Origin: Chitinispirillaceae bacterium
Lineage (GTDB): Bacteria; Fibrobacterota; Chitinivibrionia; Chitinivibrionales; Chitinispirillaceae
NCBI GenBank assembly: GCA_016926315.1
Contig: JAFGOU010000575.1
Coordinates: 1-8,968, forward strand
Direction of reading: 5' to 3'
DNA: 8,968 nucleotides
Shown here: positions 1 to 8,300 of the stretch, in pieces
Position numbering within the stretch: the first letter of the stretch is position 1
How the letters are laid out: every line of letters starts with the position of its first letter
Made by a program: the position numbers and the translations under genes
The notes under the pieces: generated by a model
What the model saw: the letters and a program-made list of their open reading frames with translations, nothing else
Database searches by the model: none
What the model was told of the DNA's origin: nothing

Positions 1-1804
1 GCGCGCGCCGCTCCTCCGGGATCAGGTTCTGTCGGACCTGCCGGTCCTCGTCTTCCACGATCAGGTAGCTGGTGTAGGGGGTGATGATGCCATGGGTCCT
101 GGCAAGTGAAGTCACTTCGTCAACCAGCTCACGGTCCTCGCCGCTCAGGCGGATCTGGTCGAGGAGAAAGCCGATCCTTCGCGCGGCCCAGAGGGAGGCG
201 ATGAACGGATGTCCAGTATCGACCGATGGAAACGAGGCATCAAAGGTGACGGATTGGGGTTTCCCCTTTACCGTTCCCTTGAGCGCAATCCGGGCGCTCC
301 CGTTGCCCCGATACCTGCCGAGCAGGGTGATCGAGGAACCGCGGAACAGGTCGGGCAGGTTTTTGGGATATAAAAGACGGACATCGACCTCTTTGCCAAA
401 GTCAAGCTCGAGCCCGGTGAACACCGGAGACTGGATTTTCGTGTAGAGGTCCGAGAGTTTGACTTCGATATCCTCCTCTTGGGTCACGTAGGTGCGATAG
501 GCGCCGGTTGCTTCGGTGAGCTTGTCCAGAAGGTGGGTATTAAGGTCGTCGCCGATACCGAAGGTGAACAGCCGGGTGCCTGGCCTGGTTGCTTTTCCCG
601 CCATGGCAAGGAGGTCTTCTTCACCCGTTTTCCCGATGGTCGGTTTCCCATCGGTGATGAAAAGGATCGCGGAGGGACGGTTCTCTCCTGGCGGCGAGAC
701 GAGTGCCATCGAGAGCGCCTCTTCGATATTCGTGCCGCCGATCGCCCTGAGGTCGTTGATGAACCCGCCGGCTTTTTTTCGTGAAGCGCTGTCAATACGG
801 GTAAGGGTGCCGAACAGCGCCTCAGTTTCGGTAGAGAACCTGATGATATCGAAACGGTCGCCGCTGTTAAGGTTCGCCACGCAGAACCGGAGCGCTTTTT
901 TTGCCTGTTCGAGTTTTTTCCCGGCCATGGAGCCGGAGACGTCGAGCACAAAGGTGATGTCCTTTTCCTCGACGCCGGCGCTGCCTCTGTCGTAGTCCGG
1001 GCTGATGTTGAGGAAAAAGTAGCCCTCGGACCCGCGTTCCCTGAAGGTCAGGAACGACAAGCCGAATTTTGAGTGGTCGGTGGTATAGAACAGGGAAAAA
1101 TCCTTGTCTGGTCTGGCATTTCTGACCTCATAGCCCACCACCGCTTCTCGGCCGCCCTTACGGATGATTTCGGTTTCATGACTCGGGCAGTAGACGTTTT
1201 TCAAAGGGTCTTTCGTCCTGATCGTCACCTTGATGGAGACCTCGGCTATGGGCGCCGATGAAAACTTTTCGGTATTGAGCGGATAGGTATAGCCGATGGT
1301 GCCGTTGTTCCGTTCAAGCGCCTGCCGGTAGGAGATCTTGACGCGCTTCGTGCCGTACGGTTCGATCGGGAAAATGCGGGCCTTGAACATGCCTCTGCCG
1401 TAGTATTCGAGGAGCGCGGGATCGATGAGTTTTCTGACGATATCTTCGTATACCGAGCGGGCCTTTACCGCATCGAGCAGTTCAGCCGGGGTTTCTTTGC
1501 CGTTAATATTCATGCTAAAGCTGCTTATGGTCGCTCCCTCGGGGACCGGAAAGAGATAGTACCCTTCAAGGCGCGAAGCGGTCGGGTTGTAAAACTCCTG
1601 GTCGATAGAGGTGGTGGCGGCCATATCGCTGATCGCGGTCTCAACATGGTGGTAGTTGACCTCAAGGGGATAGGGTGAGGTGACAGCAGGCGAAGGCCGC
1701 GGGTGGGGATGGGGCACGGGCGGGACCACGATCAGTCCGTCGGCATGTATGCCCGATGCGGCAAGCAACGTTCCAAGGAGCAGCAGGGTCAGCGCTTTTT
1801 TCAT
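1..1804 (-). CDS. VIT + VWA domain exported protein (inter-alpha-trypsin inhibitor heavy chain-like), C-terminus beyond window
   Basis: The reading frame is open from the ATG at 1804 to the left edge, giving 601 residues without a stop. An SD-like GGAG lies 8 nt before the ATG. Residues 1-21 are a typical signal peptide (MKK, a Leu-rich core, then SGIHA|D), followed by a Pro/His-rich linker (about 27-45). Residues 48-165 match a VIT domain: QEFYNPT at 69, YLFPVPEGA at 83, A-x-x-x-Y-E at 115-120, and a LLEYYG...F...I.P segment. Residues 282-450 are a VWA domain with a complete MIDAS: DVSGSM from D288, T358 in GGTN, and D385 in ITDG. The tail also matches ITIH-type proteins (NLPDLFRG at 482, HPFIASLWAARRI at 532, TPYTSYL at 575). 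Family knowledge says these are extracytoplasmic proteins that bind partners through a divalent metal. The specific role and partner here are unknown. It is probably co-transcribed with the VWA gene just upstream. The domain call is firm; the function is not. Confidence 0.9.
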   Translation of the reverse strand, partial: MKKALTLLLLGTLLAASGIHADGLIVVPPVPHPHPRPSPAVTSPYPLEVNYHHVETAISDMAATTSIDQEFYNPTASRLEGYYLFPVPEGATISSFSMNINGKETPAELLDAVKARSVYEDIVRKLIDPALLEYYGRGMFKARIFPIEPYGTKRVKISYRQALERNNGTIGYTYPLNTEKFSSAPIAEVSIKVTIRTKDPLKNVYCPSHETEIIRKGGREAVVGYEVRNARPDKDFSLFYTTDHSKFGLSFLTFRERGSEGYFFLNISPDYDRGSAGVEEKDITFVLDVSGSMAGKKLEQAKKALRFCVANLNSGDRFDIIRFSTETEALFGTLTRIDSASRKKAGGFINDLRAIGGTNIEEALSMALVSPPGENRPSAILFITDGKPTIGKTGEEDLLAMAGKATRPGTRLFTFGIGDDLNTHLLDKLTEATGAYRTYVTQEEDIEVKLSDLYTKIQSPVFTGLELDFGKEVDVRLLYPKNLPDLFRGSSITLLGRYRGNGSARIALKGTVKGKPQSVTFDASFPSVDTGHPFIASLWAARRIGFLLDQIRLSGEDRELVDEVTSLARTHGIITPYTSYLIVEDEDRQVRQNLIPEERRA

Positions 1805-1830
1805 GATAACGTCTCCGGGTTGTCGGTGGA

Positions 1831-1839
1831 GGGGGGGGG
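1831..1839. repeat. Homopolymer run of nine G (C9 on the coding strand)
   Basis: Nine consecutive G on the plus strand lie in the 38-nt spacer between the stop of the upstream VWA gene and the ATG of the VIT/VWA gene. On the transcribed strand this is a C9 tract, ending about 14 nt before the SD-like GGAG. It is non-coding, so a slip would not frameshift either gene, but it could alter mRNA structure near the ribosome binding site. It is also a place where sequencing or assembly errors are likely. Confidence 0.9.
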
Positions 1840-1842
1840 CGG

Positions 1843-2973
1843 TTATTTCGTTTCGAACCGGTATCCTTTGCCGGTCGCAAGTTTCCTGACGGCAGTTACG
1901 ATTGCCTTGTCAAGGGTGGCGTTACCCGGACTCTTTGCCTCATGAGCGGCAACGTAGTTCCTGCGCTCTTCGTTCAATTTGTTGATCGCCGCCTGCAGTT
2001 CGGCGCGTTCCCTGCTTTTGGTATCGATAAACGCTTCCCGCTCCTTCACGCTCATTTTTTTCATCTCATCGGGCAGCGCTGTCGCTTCGAGCTCGGCAAG
2101 GTTGATCCGTTTCTCCTTTTTTGCGTCAACCAGGTCCCACCCTGCATTGTCATAATGGGAGGACGATTTGGCTATTGACCGCTGGACCATGGTGGCCGGC
2201 GCAGCGGAAAGGGCCATTTTGTCCTGCTGCACCTGCATGGATTTGCGGGCCGTACCGGCGCTTCCGTAACCGACATAGGTCGCATTGAGCTTCTGGCCGA
2301 GGACCATGATGGCAGAGTCCTGGGGCGCGGCAATGTCCGCGACCTTGCGGTTCTGGTCGATGGCAAGGTACGATCCGTCGGTAAGGTCCGCGCCGTCTTT
2401 CCATTTTGAGTCGATCCCTTCCCGTTTCGATCCGCAGAATATGGTGTTCACCACGATGCCCGATGCGATCGATTTTTTGCAGATTTCGGCATAGCTGACC
2501 TCGCCTTGTGTAAAGGGTTCGTTTCCCGCGATGAAAATCGCTTTCATGACCCGGGAGCTGCTGTTCCATGAAAGCTCGGAGAGCGCCCTGCTGATCGCCT
2601 GGCCGCAGTACTCGTCGCCGCCGTTGGTGGTGAGTTTGAACAGCTCGTCGGAAATCCGGTCGAGATCGGTGGCCAGGGGAACGATCTGCCGGATATAGCC
2701 GCTGCGCTGCGGCAGCGAACTTTTTCCGTATTCATAAAACGCGACTTCCAGCCTCGGCGCTTTTCCGTTTCTTTTTGCCAGCGCCAGCTCATTCACGATT
2801 TTCCAGAGCTGCGTTTTGGCCTGGTCGATCAGGCCGTCCATGCTGTTCGATGCGTCGAGGAGGATCGCGATCTGGATCAGGTTGTCGTCGGGAGGATCAT
2901 GTTTTTCAACGGCTGGCGCTCTGAAGACGAAAGCAAAGAGGCATATAGTGAAAATGACGGTGATGTTATCCAT
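1843..2973 (-). CDS. Exported VWA-domain protein with altered MIDAS and C-terminal coiled coil
   Basis: The protein is 376 residues from the ATG at 2973. That start is chosen because AAAGGAG lies 8 nt before it and a hydrophobic export segment follows directly (VIFTICLFAFVF, then APA|V near residue 21). A longer frame from 3051 has no such support. VWA fold: residues 34-225, opening with AILLDASNSM, whose D40, S42 and S44 give the DxSxS part of the MIDAS. The usual GGT is GGDEYCG (118-124), and the usual Asp after the fourth strand is replaced in FIAGNEPFTQG (147-157). Other conserved-looking stretches are VNTIFCG (175) and DGADLTDGSYLAI (193). Residues 285-345 are charged and Glu/Lys/Arg-rich with Leu/Ala spacing, consistent with a coiled coil. 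From memory, the IAGNEPFTQG form recurs in a bacterial VWA subfamily of unknown function; no search was run. It is first in a probable two-gene operon, 38 nt ahead of the VIT/VWA gene. Ligand and role are unknown. Confidence 0.9.
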   Translation of the reverse strand: MDNITVIFTICLFAFVFRAPAVEKHDPPDDNLIQIAILLDASNSMDGLIDQAKTQLWKIVNELALAKRNGKAPRLEVAFYEYGKSSLPQRSGYIRQIVPLATDLDRISDELFKLTTNGGDEYCGQAISRALSELSWNSSSRVMKAIFIAGNEPFTQGEVSYAEICKKSIASGIVVNTIFCGSKREGIDSKWKDGADLTDGSYLAIDQNRKVADIAAPQDSAIMVLGQKLNATYVGYGSAGTARKSMQVQQDKMALSAAPATMVQRSIAKSSSHYDNAGWDLVDAKKEKRINLAELEATALPDEMKKMSVKEREAFIDTKSRERAELQAAINKLNEERRNYVAAHEAKSPGNATLDKAIVTAVRKLATGKGYRFETK

Positions 2974-2981
2974 GGCAAAGG

Positions 2982-2988
2982 CTCCTTT
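2982..2988 (-). promoter_or_regulatory. Shine-Dalgarno site fixing the VWA gene start
   Basis: On the minus strand this reads AAAGGAG, 8 nt before the ATG at 2973. It lies inside the longer open frame that begins at 3051. Its position and the export segment right after 2973 argue that translation starts at 2973, not 3051. Confidence 0.8.
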
Positions 2989-3024
2989 CAACGGGTGGTT
3001 GGTGATGACAGGTGTTTGATCGAT

Positions 3025-3053
3025 CGTTGTCCTGTACAGCTGATATGACAACG
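3025..3053. promoter_or_regulatory. Inverted repeat upstream of the VWA operon, possible operator
   Basis: CGTTGTC (3025-3031) and GACAACG (3047-3053) form a perfect 7-nt inverted repeat with a 15-nt spacer. The spacer contains its own perfect palindrome, CTGTACAG (3032-3039), and GATCGATC (3018-3025) abuts the left arm. The site lies 52-80 nt before the VWA start codon, where an operator or activator site would be expected. No regulator is identified, and short dyads of this size can arise by chance. Confidence 0.3.
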
Positions 3054-3202
3054 CTAGTGACGAAAAGTTCCGGAAAAATCCAAAGGGTGGATGATGGGCA
3101 GAGATTGTTTTTGGTAACGTGACCGGATTTCCTGATACGACTTTCGGTAACGGGTTATCGGGTCAATGGAGAGAGGTCGGGGATCTGATTGATTTTGTGT
3201 GG

Positions 3203-3220
3203 CCGGGCCTTCAGGCCCGG
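3203..3220. repeat. Perfect GC-rich palindromic hairpin
   Basis: CCGGGCCTTCAGGCCCGG is perfectly self-complementary except for the two central bases. It would form a 7-bp GC stem with a TTCA loop, extendable by two G-T pairs. It has no T tract on either side, so it is not a standard terminator. It lies about 35 nt past the protease terminator. It could be a back-up transcription barrier or one copy of a dispersed REP-like element; one copy alone cannot tell. Confidence 0.6.
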
Positions 3221-3240
3221 TTCCTTGAGCGGTAGTACCA

Positions 3241-3301
3241 GGGCAGAAAAAGAAACAGCCGCCGCGTCTCTCAGAGCTGTGCCTGGGAGGCGTGGCGGCT
3301 G
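3241..3301 (-). terminator. Rho-independent terminator of the metalloprotease gene
   Basis: Arms 3256-3270 (CAGCCGCCGCGTCTC) and 3287-3301 (GAGGCGTGGCGGCTG) form a 15-bp stem with two wobble or mismatched positions and a 16-nt loop. Read on the minus strand, the hairpin begins 19 nt after the protease stop codon and is followed at once by TTTCTTTTTCTG (3255 downward), the expected U-rich tail. On the plus strand it is followed by AATAAAAAAG, so termination should be in the minus direction. It separates the protease transcript from the VWA operon. Confidence 0.85.
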
Positions 3302-3319
3302 AATAAAAAAGATCGGAAA

Positions 3320-5002
3320 TCAGCGCGTGATAACCGCAGTCCTCGTCAGTGTTCTGGAACCGCAGTCGAATTTCAGGATGTAGACGCCGGTTTTGATGGG
3401 AGAGCCGGATGGGGCGGTGCCGTCCCAGACCAGTTTTTGTCCGGAGGCGGCAAGCCTGGTGACCGAACGTCCGGCGCCGTCAAACACCTCCACGCCCCGC
3501 AGGTTTTGCGCGTCAGCCGCCGGCAGTGAGATGGCGGTCAGCGAGCCGTGGCGGCGGATGAAAAAATGGCTGCGGTCGGAAGGGAGCGTCCCGTCGCCGC
3601 CGATCCTCCGGTGCACCGATACAGGTTCACCGTTGATCATAACATCGAGCACGCACTCCTGCGCGGTCGCCGAAATGGTCGTGACCCTGATGGCGTCGTT
3701 ATCCGCTGTAAAGGTACGGCCCGGGACCAGCGTGGCGTCGCGCAGGTTGTTGGCCGGGGTCATGTCGATGATGCGCGTGTTGCCGCGGGTCCGGGGGTTC
3801 GGCGTATAGCGGACAAGGGCGCCGTTGGTCAGTGCGGTTTCAAGGGTTCGGTCGAATTCACCGATTTTCTGGCGGTACTCAAAGTGCCAGCAGGTGCCGT
3901 CGGTGCGGGGCACGCGCAGCGACTGGATGCCGGATGCTTCGAGCTCGCTCGGTACAAGAGAGACGCGGGCCGACCGGGTGAGTTCGAGAATGTTACCTGC
4001 GACAAGCCAGCCGCAGCGCTCCATGTGCCAGGAAGAGAACTGGAAATTGCGGCCGCCCATGATGTCGGTCTGGTCGCCGTATTCGTTGTGCGTGCAACCG
4101 GAAAAATTCTGCGGGACGCTGACGACATTGCCGCTGATCGATGAGCAGTTGTCGTATGACGAGGCATGGCTGAGCCCGAAACCATGTCCTGCTTCATGAC
4201 CCACATAGTCCCATGCGCCGCTCACGCCAATGCCGAAGATCCAGACGTTGTTTCCGCCGCCGATACCGCCGCCCGGGCAGTTCGGCGCATTGGCAGGGAA
4301 ATAGAACACCCGGTGCTGGTAGCTGTTGACCGAAACCCCGGTGGCTGCCACCTGGTTGAGCGCATCCGTTGATATCTGGCTGTAGCTCATGGTTTCGCAA
4401 CCGTTGGTATTTACGGTAATCGGGCCGAATATGTCCCCGGCGGGATTTTGAAGTCCGGCAATCCACATCTTGCCGCGGGACGCTTCCTTATAAAGGTTGT
4501 TGGTAGTACGTCCGGTGGAACCGAAAATGCCGGTTCGCAACTGGTCTGGATTATAGGTATTTGAAAGGGAGGGGAATTGTATCAGGATAACGCACATTTT
4601 TCGTTCGCCGATGACATTCAGATACCCGGAGGAACCGGGTGCATCGTCTGGCGCTGCTTCGGGTTCTTCAATGCGATCGACATGAAGCTCGTCGCTGTTT
4701 TTAAGAAGACCGAACACCCGGACCGTGTTCGCGGTAACGGCTTTTGGAAACAGGGAGGATTTGACCTTGAACCGTGTCAGCGTGGAAGGGGTTTTATACA
4801 TCAATCGCAGCAGCTTATTGTCGCCGATGTTGAGAAAATGGTGCTCTTTTACGGTTCCATCGATATCGTCATGAATCATTATTTCATGGGTACCGTAGTA
4901 AAGCCCCTGGGTTCCGGCTGTTGCTGATGAGGAGGGGAAAAGGGTAAAACAGGCAGTGGCGATTAAGGTAACAACCCAGAAAACAAAAAGTTGCTTCTGC
5001 AT
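3320..5002 (-). CDS. Secreted zinc metalloprotease (gametolysin/M11-like) with type IX/FlgD-like C-terminal domain
   Basis: The protein is 560 residues, with AAGGAG 9 nt before the ATG at 5002. The N-terminus is a signal sequence with a hydrophobic core at 5-23 and a possible cut at ATA|G (29/30). C18 in ATAC is a poor lipobox, so a lipoprotein is less likely. Residues 30-130 look like a propeptide. The catalytic domain is about 133-335: HEAGHGFGLSH gives zinc ligands H269, H273 and H279 with catalytic E270. TDIMGG (312-317) supplies the Met-turn at M315, and YGD before it and HMERCGWL after it fit peptidase M11-like enzymes. Residues 340-470 are beta-rich and unassigned. Residues 478-560 resemble T9SS type A/FlgD-like sorting domains (GVEVFDGAGRSV, WDGTAPSG, KTGVYILKF, final AVITR). 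The expected role is hydrolysis of extracellular or cell-surface protein; the substrate is unknown. The gene is monocistronic by the evidence here, with its own terminator, and is divergent from the A2M-like gene. The protease call is firm; the exact family (M11 versus another metzincin) is likely but untested. Confidence 0.92.
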   Translation of the reverse strand: MQKQLFVFWVVTLIATACFTLFPSSSATAGTQGLYYGTHEIMIHDDIDGTVKEHHFLNIGDNKLLRLMYKTPSTLTRFKVKSSLFPKAVTANTVRVFGLLKNSDELHVDRIEEPEAAPDDAPGSSGYLNVIGERKMCVILIQFPSLSNTYNPDQLRTGIFGSTGRTTNNLYKEASRGKMWIAGLQNPAGDIFGPITVNTNGCETMSYSQISTDALNQVAATGVSVNSYQHRVFYFPANAPNCPGGGIGGGNNVWIFGIGVSGAWDYVGHEAGHGFGLSHASSYDNCSSISGNVVSVPQNFSGCTHNEYGDQTDIMGGRNFQFSSWHMERCGWLVAGNILELTRSARVSLVPSELEASGIQSLRVPRTDGTCWHFEYRQKIGEFDRTLETALTNGALVRYTPNPRTRGNTRIIDMTPANNLRDATLVPGRTFTADNDAIRVTTISATAQECVLDVMINGEPVSVHRRIGGDGTLPSDRSHFFIRRHGSLTAISLPAADAQNLRGVEVFDGAGRSVTRLAASGQKLVWDGTAPSGSPIKTGVYILKFDCGSRTLTRTAVITR

Positions 5003-5340
5003 ACGGTCTCTCCTTACGATTGATAGTTTAAGCGCTATAGTAGTAATCGCTCACGGAAAATGGATATGACTTTCCTGCGACCTCCCCGGTTTCATTACTA
5101 TAAATAACCCATTACTGCATGAATTGCTTGAAAAATGATGGTCCTTACATAGAAAGTGTTGTCAAAAATGCCGGAGGGATTTCCGGGAAAAAAATTGAGG
5201 TGGAACTTTTTCAGAGGCAGCAGTGTCGGATTAAATACCTGTTCCGGTGAATTCATGTTTCCTGATTCAGACGGTCATTATTTATACTATAACCACCATG
5301 TTCGTCGTCAGCCGTTTTCCCACAACATGAAGGAGAGGGA
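5003..5340. other. Divergent intergenic region between protease and A2M-like genes
   Basis: This 338-nt AT-richer region has no supported gene. It must carry the promoters of both flanking divergent genes. Two weak minus-strand -10-like hexamers for the protease are TATAGT (5102-5097) and TACTAT (5042-5037), neither with a good -35. CATTACT occurs twice close together (5093-5099 and around 5109-5115). A 5-bp inverted repeat CCGGA/TCCGG (5171-5175, 5182-5186) is too short to call. Confidence 0.6.
5259..5288 (+). promoter_or_regulatory. Candidate promoter of the A2M-like gene
   Basis: TATACT (5283-5288) matches five of six bases of the sigma-70 -10 consensus and lies 52 nt before the ATG at 5341, leaving a leader of about 45 nt. 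The best -35 in range (TTCCTG, 5259-5264, 18-nt spacer) is poor. The call rests on the -10 and its position alone. If the host is a Bacteroidota with a divergent promoter consensus, the true site may differ. Confidence 0.35.
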
Positions 5341-8300
5341 ATGAAACGTAAAACCGCCGCGATCATCGTCCTGTTGACCGGTGTTGTAATCGCCGGGGTT
5401 GTTATCGGAAAGGACCACCATTTTTTCGATCTGGCAGTATCGCACGCCCTGCACGGAGCGCAATCGTCAGGGGGAACGGTTGATACCGCGGCATGGAAGA
5501 GGATAGATTCGCTCGTGAACAAGGGCCTTACCGAGTCCGCCCTTAGCGAGGTGGAAACGGTCTATCAGCGCAATAAGAAAAGCAAGAACGCCGTAGGGAT
5601 CGTAAAATCACTTATGTACCGCATGCGGCTGGAGTCCTATAAGGAAGAGCAGTCGATGGTAAAAGCGATCCGTCGCCTCGAACAGGAGACCGCCGCGGCG
5701 GAAGGAGCGCTTAAGGCGATCCTTCATTCCGTGACCGCAGAAGTATACTGGCGATTTTATCAGGAGAACCGCTGGCAGTTCTACGACCGGACACGGACCG
5801 TCAGCTTCAAGCAGGACGACATCACCACCTGGGACCTGGCAAAAATCGTCGGTATGACCCTTGCCCATTATGAAAAGTCGCTTGAAGACAAGAAACTGCT
5901 CCGGGCGGCCGACCTTAAACACTACCGGGGCATTCTTCTGGCAACGGGAAGTCTCGATAAACGCAGGCCGACCCTGTATGACTTCCTCGCCCACCGCGCG
6001 GTCGATATGTTCATGAACTCCGAGACCGACCTGTCCCAGCCGAATTTCCAGTTTCAACTGGACAAAAAAGAGTATTTCTCCCGATACCCCGAATTCCTTT
6101 CGCTGCGGCTGACCACGAGGGACTCGCTGTCGTTCAAATTCCGCGCTCTGGCTATTCTGCAGGATCTCATCGCGTTCCATAAGGGAGATGCCGACATCGA
6201 GGCGCTCATCGATGCGGATCTCAAGCGGCTTGATTTCGTGCGCCGGTATTCGACGATCGAGGACAGAGACAGCCTGTATCTCCGTTCGCTGGAGTGGCTT
6301 GAAGACCGTTGCGGCAACAATGCCATTGCCGCCGAGGTGCGCTTCCAGATCGCACAGTGGTATGCGCAAAAGGGCAGGGAGTATCAGCCGGGAAAGGTCG
6401 ATGCCTATAAGTGGTTTGGGAAAAAAGCGGTGGATATCTGCGCCGGTGCGATAAAAAAACATCCCACGTCTTATGGCGCCTGTCAATGTGCAACGCTCAA
6501 GGACGAGATCGTCGCTAAAACCATTTCCGTGGAGGTTGAGGAGGTGACGCTTCCCGATAAGCCGTTCCGCGTTTTTATTTCCTGGAAAAACCTTACGCAG
6601 GTGTGGTTCAGGGCGATCGCCATGGACGAGAGAGAATACGTGAAGTTGCGGGAGACTCTCGGGTACCACGAACAGGAGAAGTTTGTCGCAAGCATTCGAA
6701 CCAGGAAACCGGCTGCGGAGTGGAACACGCCGATACCCGACGACGGCGATTTCCAGACGCATAGCGCAGAAATGAAATCCCCAGCGTTGCCGCTCGGGTT
6801 TTATGTGCTTATCGCCAGTGCAAACGCTGATTTCAGCTATCCGCGGAACGGGATCGCCGTCAGCAGTATCCGGGTTTCGCGCATCGCGTATTTCGGGAGG
6901 ACCATTAAAAACGAGTATGAATTGTACGTTCGCGACCGTGAAACCGGATCGCCGCTCGCCAAGGCGACGGTAAAAAAAATCGAACGTGTGTACGACCAGA
7001 AAACGCGCGCACAGTCCGATGTCGTCAAGGGAACGTACACCACCGACGCTGAAGGTCGCGTGGTATTTCCTTCGCCATTTTCGGCAAAGAACCATTACGG
7101 GAACCCGTTCCGTATCGAAATTGTCCGCGATCATGACCTCTTGGTCAGTGACCGTGAGTTTTACCATTATCGCCTATCCGCAAGTAAAGATTCACGCATC
7201 CAGACCTTCTTTTTCACCGACCGTTCGATCTACCGGCCCGGGCAGACCGTGTATTTCAAAGGCATCGTCCTCAGGAGATGGGGGGATTCCAGCGCCATTG
7301 TCGCCCGTCACACCACCACGGTAGAATTCCGTGACGTCAATTATCAGAAAATTGAGACGCAGACGCTTACCACCAACGACTACGGCACGATCAGCGGTAC
7401 CTTTACCGTTCCTGCGGGGGTGGTAAACGGCCAGATGAGCATCCAGGACAAGGGCGGCCTGGTGTACTTTGCGGTGGAGGAATATAAACGACCGAAGTTT
7501 GAAGTAGAGCCCGATCCGGTGAAAGGCGCCTATCGTCTTGAAGAACTGGTAAAAGTGACCGGCAGAGCAAGGGCATATGCCGGCTCTCCTGTTGACGGCG
7601 CCCAGGTCAGCTATCGTGTGGTCCGTTCCACCTCGTATTCGCCCTGGTACGGCTCCTGGGGCTTCTGGTTCCCACCCTCTCCTGAGATGGAGATCGTTAC
7701 CGGCTCCACAGTAACCAATGATACCGGGGGGTATGCCGTTTCGTTTAAAGCGCTTCCCGACCGGTCGGTATCCCGAAGCTATGCTCCCGTTTTTACGTAT
7801 ACCGTGTTTGTCGACGTCGTGGATAAAAGCGGGGAAACGCGGAGCGCCAGGCAGAGCGTAGCGGCCGGGTACGCCGCCCTTACGCTTTCGATCGAGGTGC
7901 CGCAGAACGTTGAAAAGTGCTGCGACACCGCGTTTCCCATTGTCGCGGCCAATCTGAACGGCGTCCCGGAGCCGGTCAAGGGATCGGTGAAGATATTTCG
8001 TCTCAAGACGCCGGTGGCGCCGCTTCACAGGCGATTATGGAGCGAACCGGACAAGTTCCTTATTAGTAAACGTGAGTACCATCACCTCTTTCCCGGAAAG
8101 CCTTATTCAAACGACGATCGAGTCGACATATGGCCAAAGGAAAAGGAGGTTCTGAGCCGGCCGTTCAATACAAAAACCGATACGGTCCTTACAATCAGTC
8201 AATTGAAGACCTGGCCGCAGGGGATGTACGTCCTGGAAGCGCAGACAAAGGATGCGTTCGGTCAGGAGGTCAAATGTTCGCAATACTTTACGCTCTATTC

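Larger units (their letters stand above)
2974..3319. other. Non-coding stretch between protease and VWA genes
   Basis: This 346-nt region has no credible gene. Reading on the minus strand from 3319, it holds the terminator of the protease gene (3241-3301), a perfect GC-rich palindrome (3203-3220), then about 200 nt that must contain the promoter of the VWA pair, with a dyad at 3025-3053. Possible minus-strand -35 boxes are TTGACC (around 3160-3165) and TTGTCA (3046-3051). Neither has a good -10 at the right distance, so no promoter is called. Confidence 0.7.

Noticed and set aside
484..951. 155-codon minus-strand open frame over the VIT/VWA gene
   Set aside because: It is out of frame with the VWA domain and Ser/Arg/Pro-rich, as expected of a shifted GC-rich frame.
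2974..3051. 26-residue N-terminal extension of the VWA protein from the ATG at 3051
   Set aside because: The strong SD and the export segment support the start at 2973; the extension would put 26 non-hydrophobic residues before the signal sequence.
3548..4144. 198-codon plus-strand open frame over the metalloprotease
   Set aside because: It lies opposite the zinc motif-bearing gene and has no domain or RBS support; it is a shadow.
5171..5186. Short inverted repeat CCGGA/TCCGG as a possible terminator
   Set aside because: The stem is only 5 bp, and no gene ends upstream on either strand that would need it.
5156..5344. 62-codon plus-strand open frame before the A2M-like gene
   Set aside because: It overlaps the A2M-like start and its candidate promoter, lacks an SD and has no recognisable features.
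5608..7167. 519-codon open frame antisense to the A2M-like gene
   Set aside because: Its codons align exactly opposite the sense codons, so its stops correspond only to sense TTA, CTA and TCA, which this gene rarely uses. It has no recognisable domain or supported start, and the sense frame carries clear macroglobulin motifs.
7192..8028. 278-codon open frame antisense to the A2M-like gene
   Set aside because: It is in the same codon-aligned antisense frame as the 519-codon one and ends opposite a sense TCA codon. It is a by-product of codon bias.
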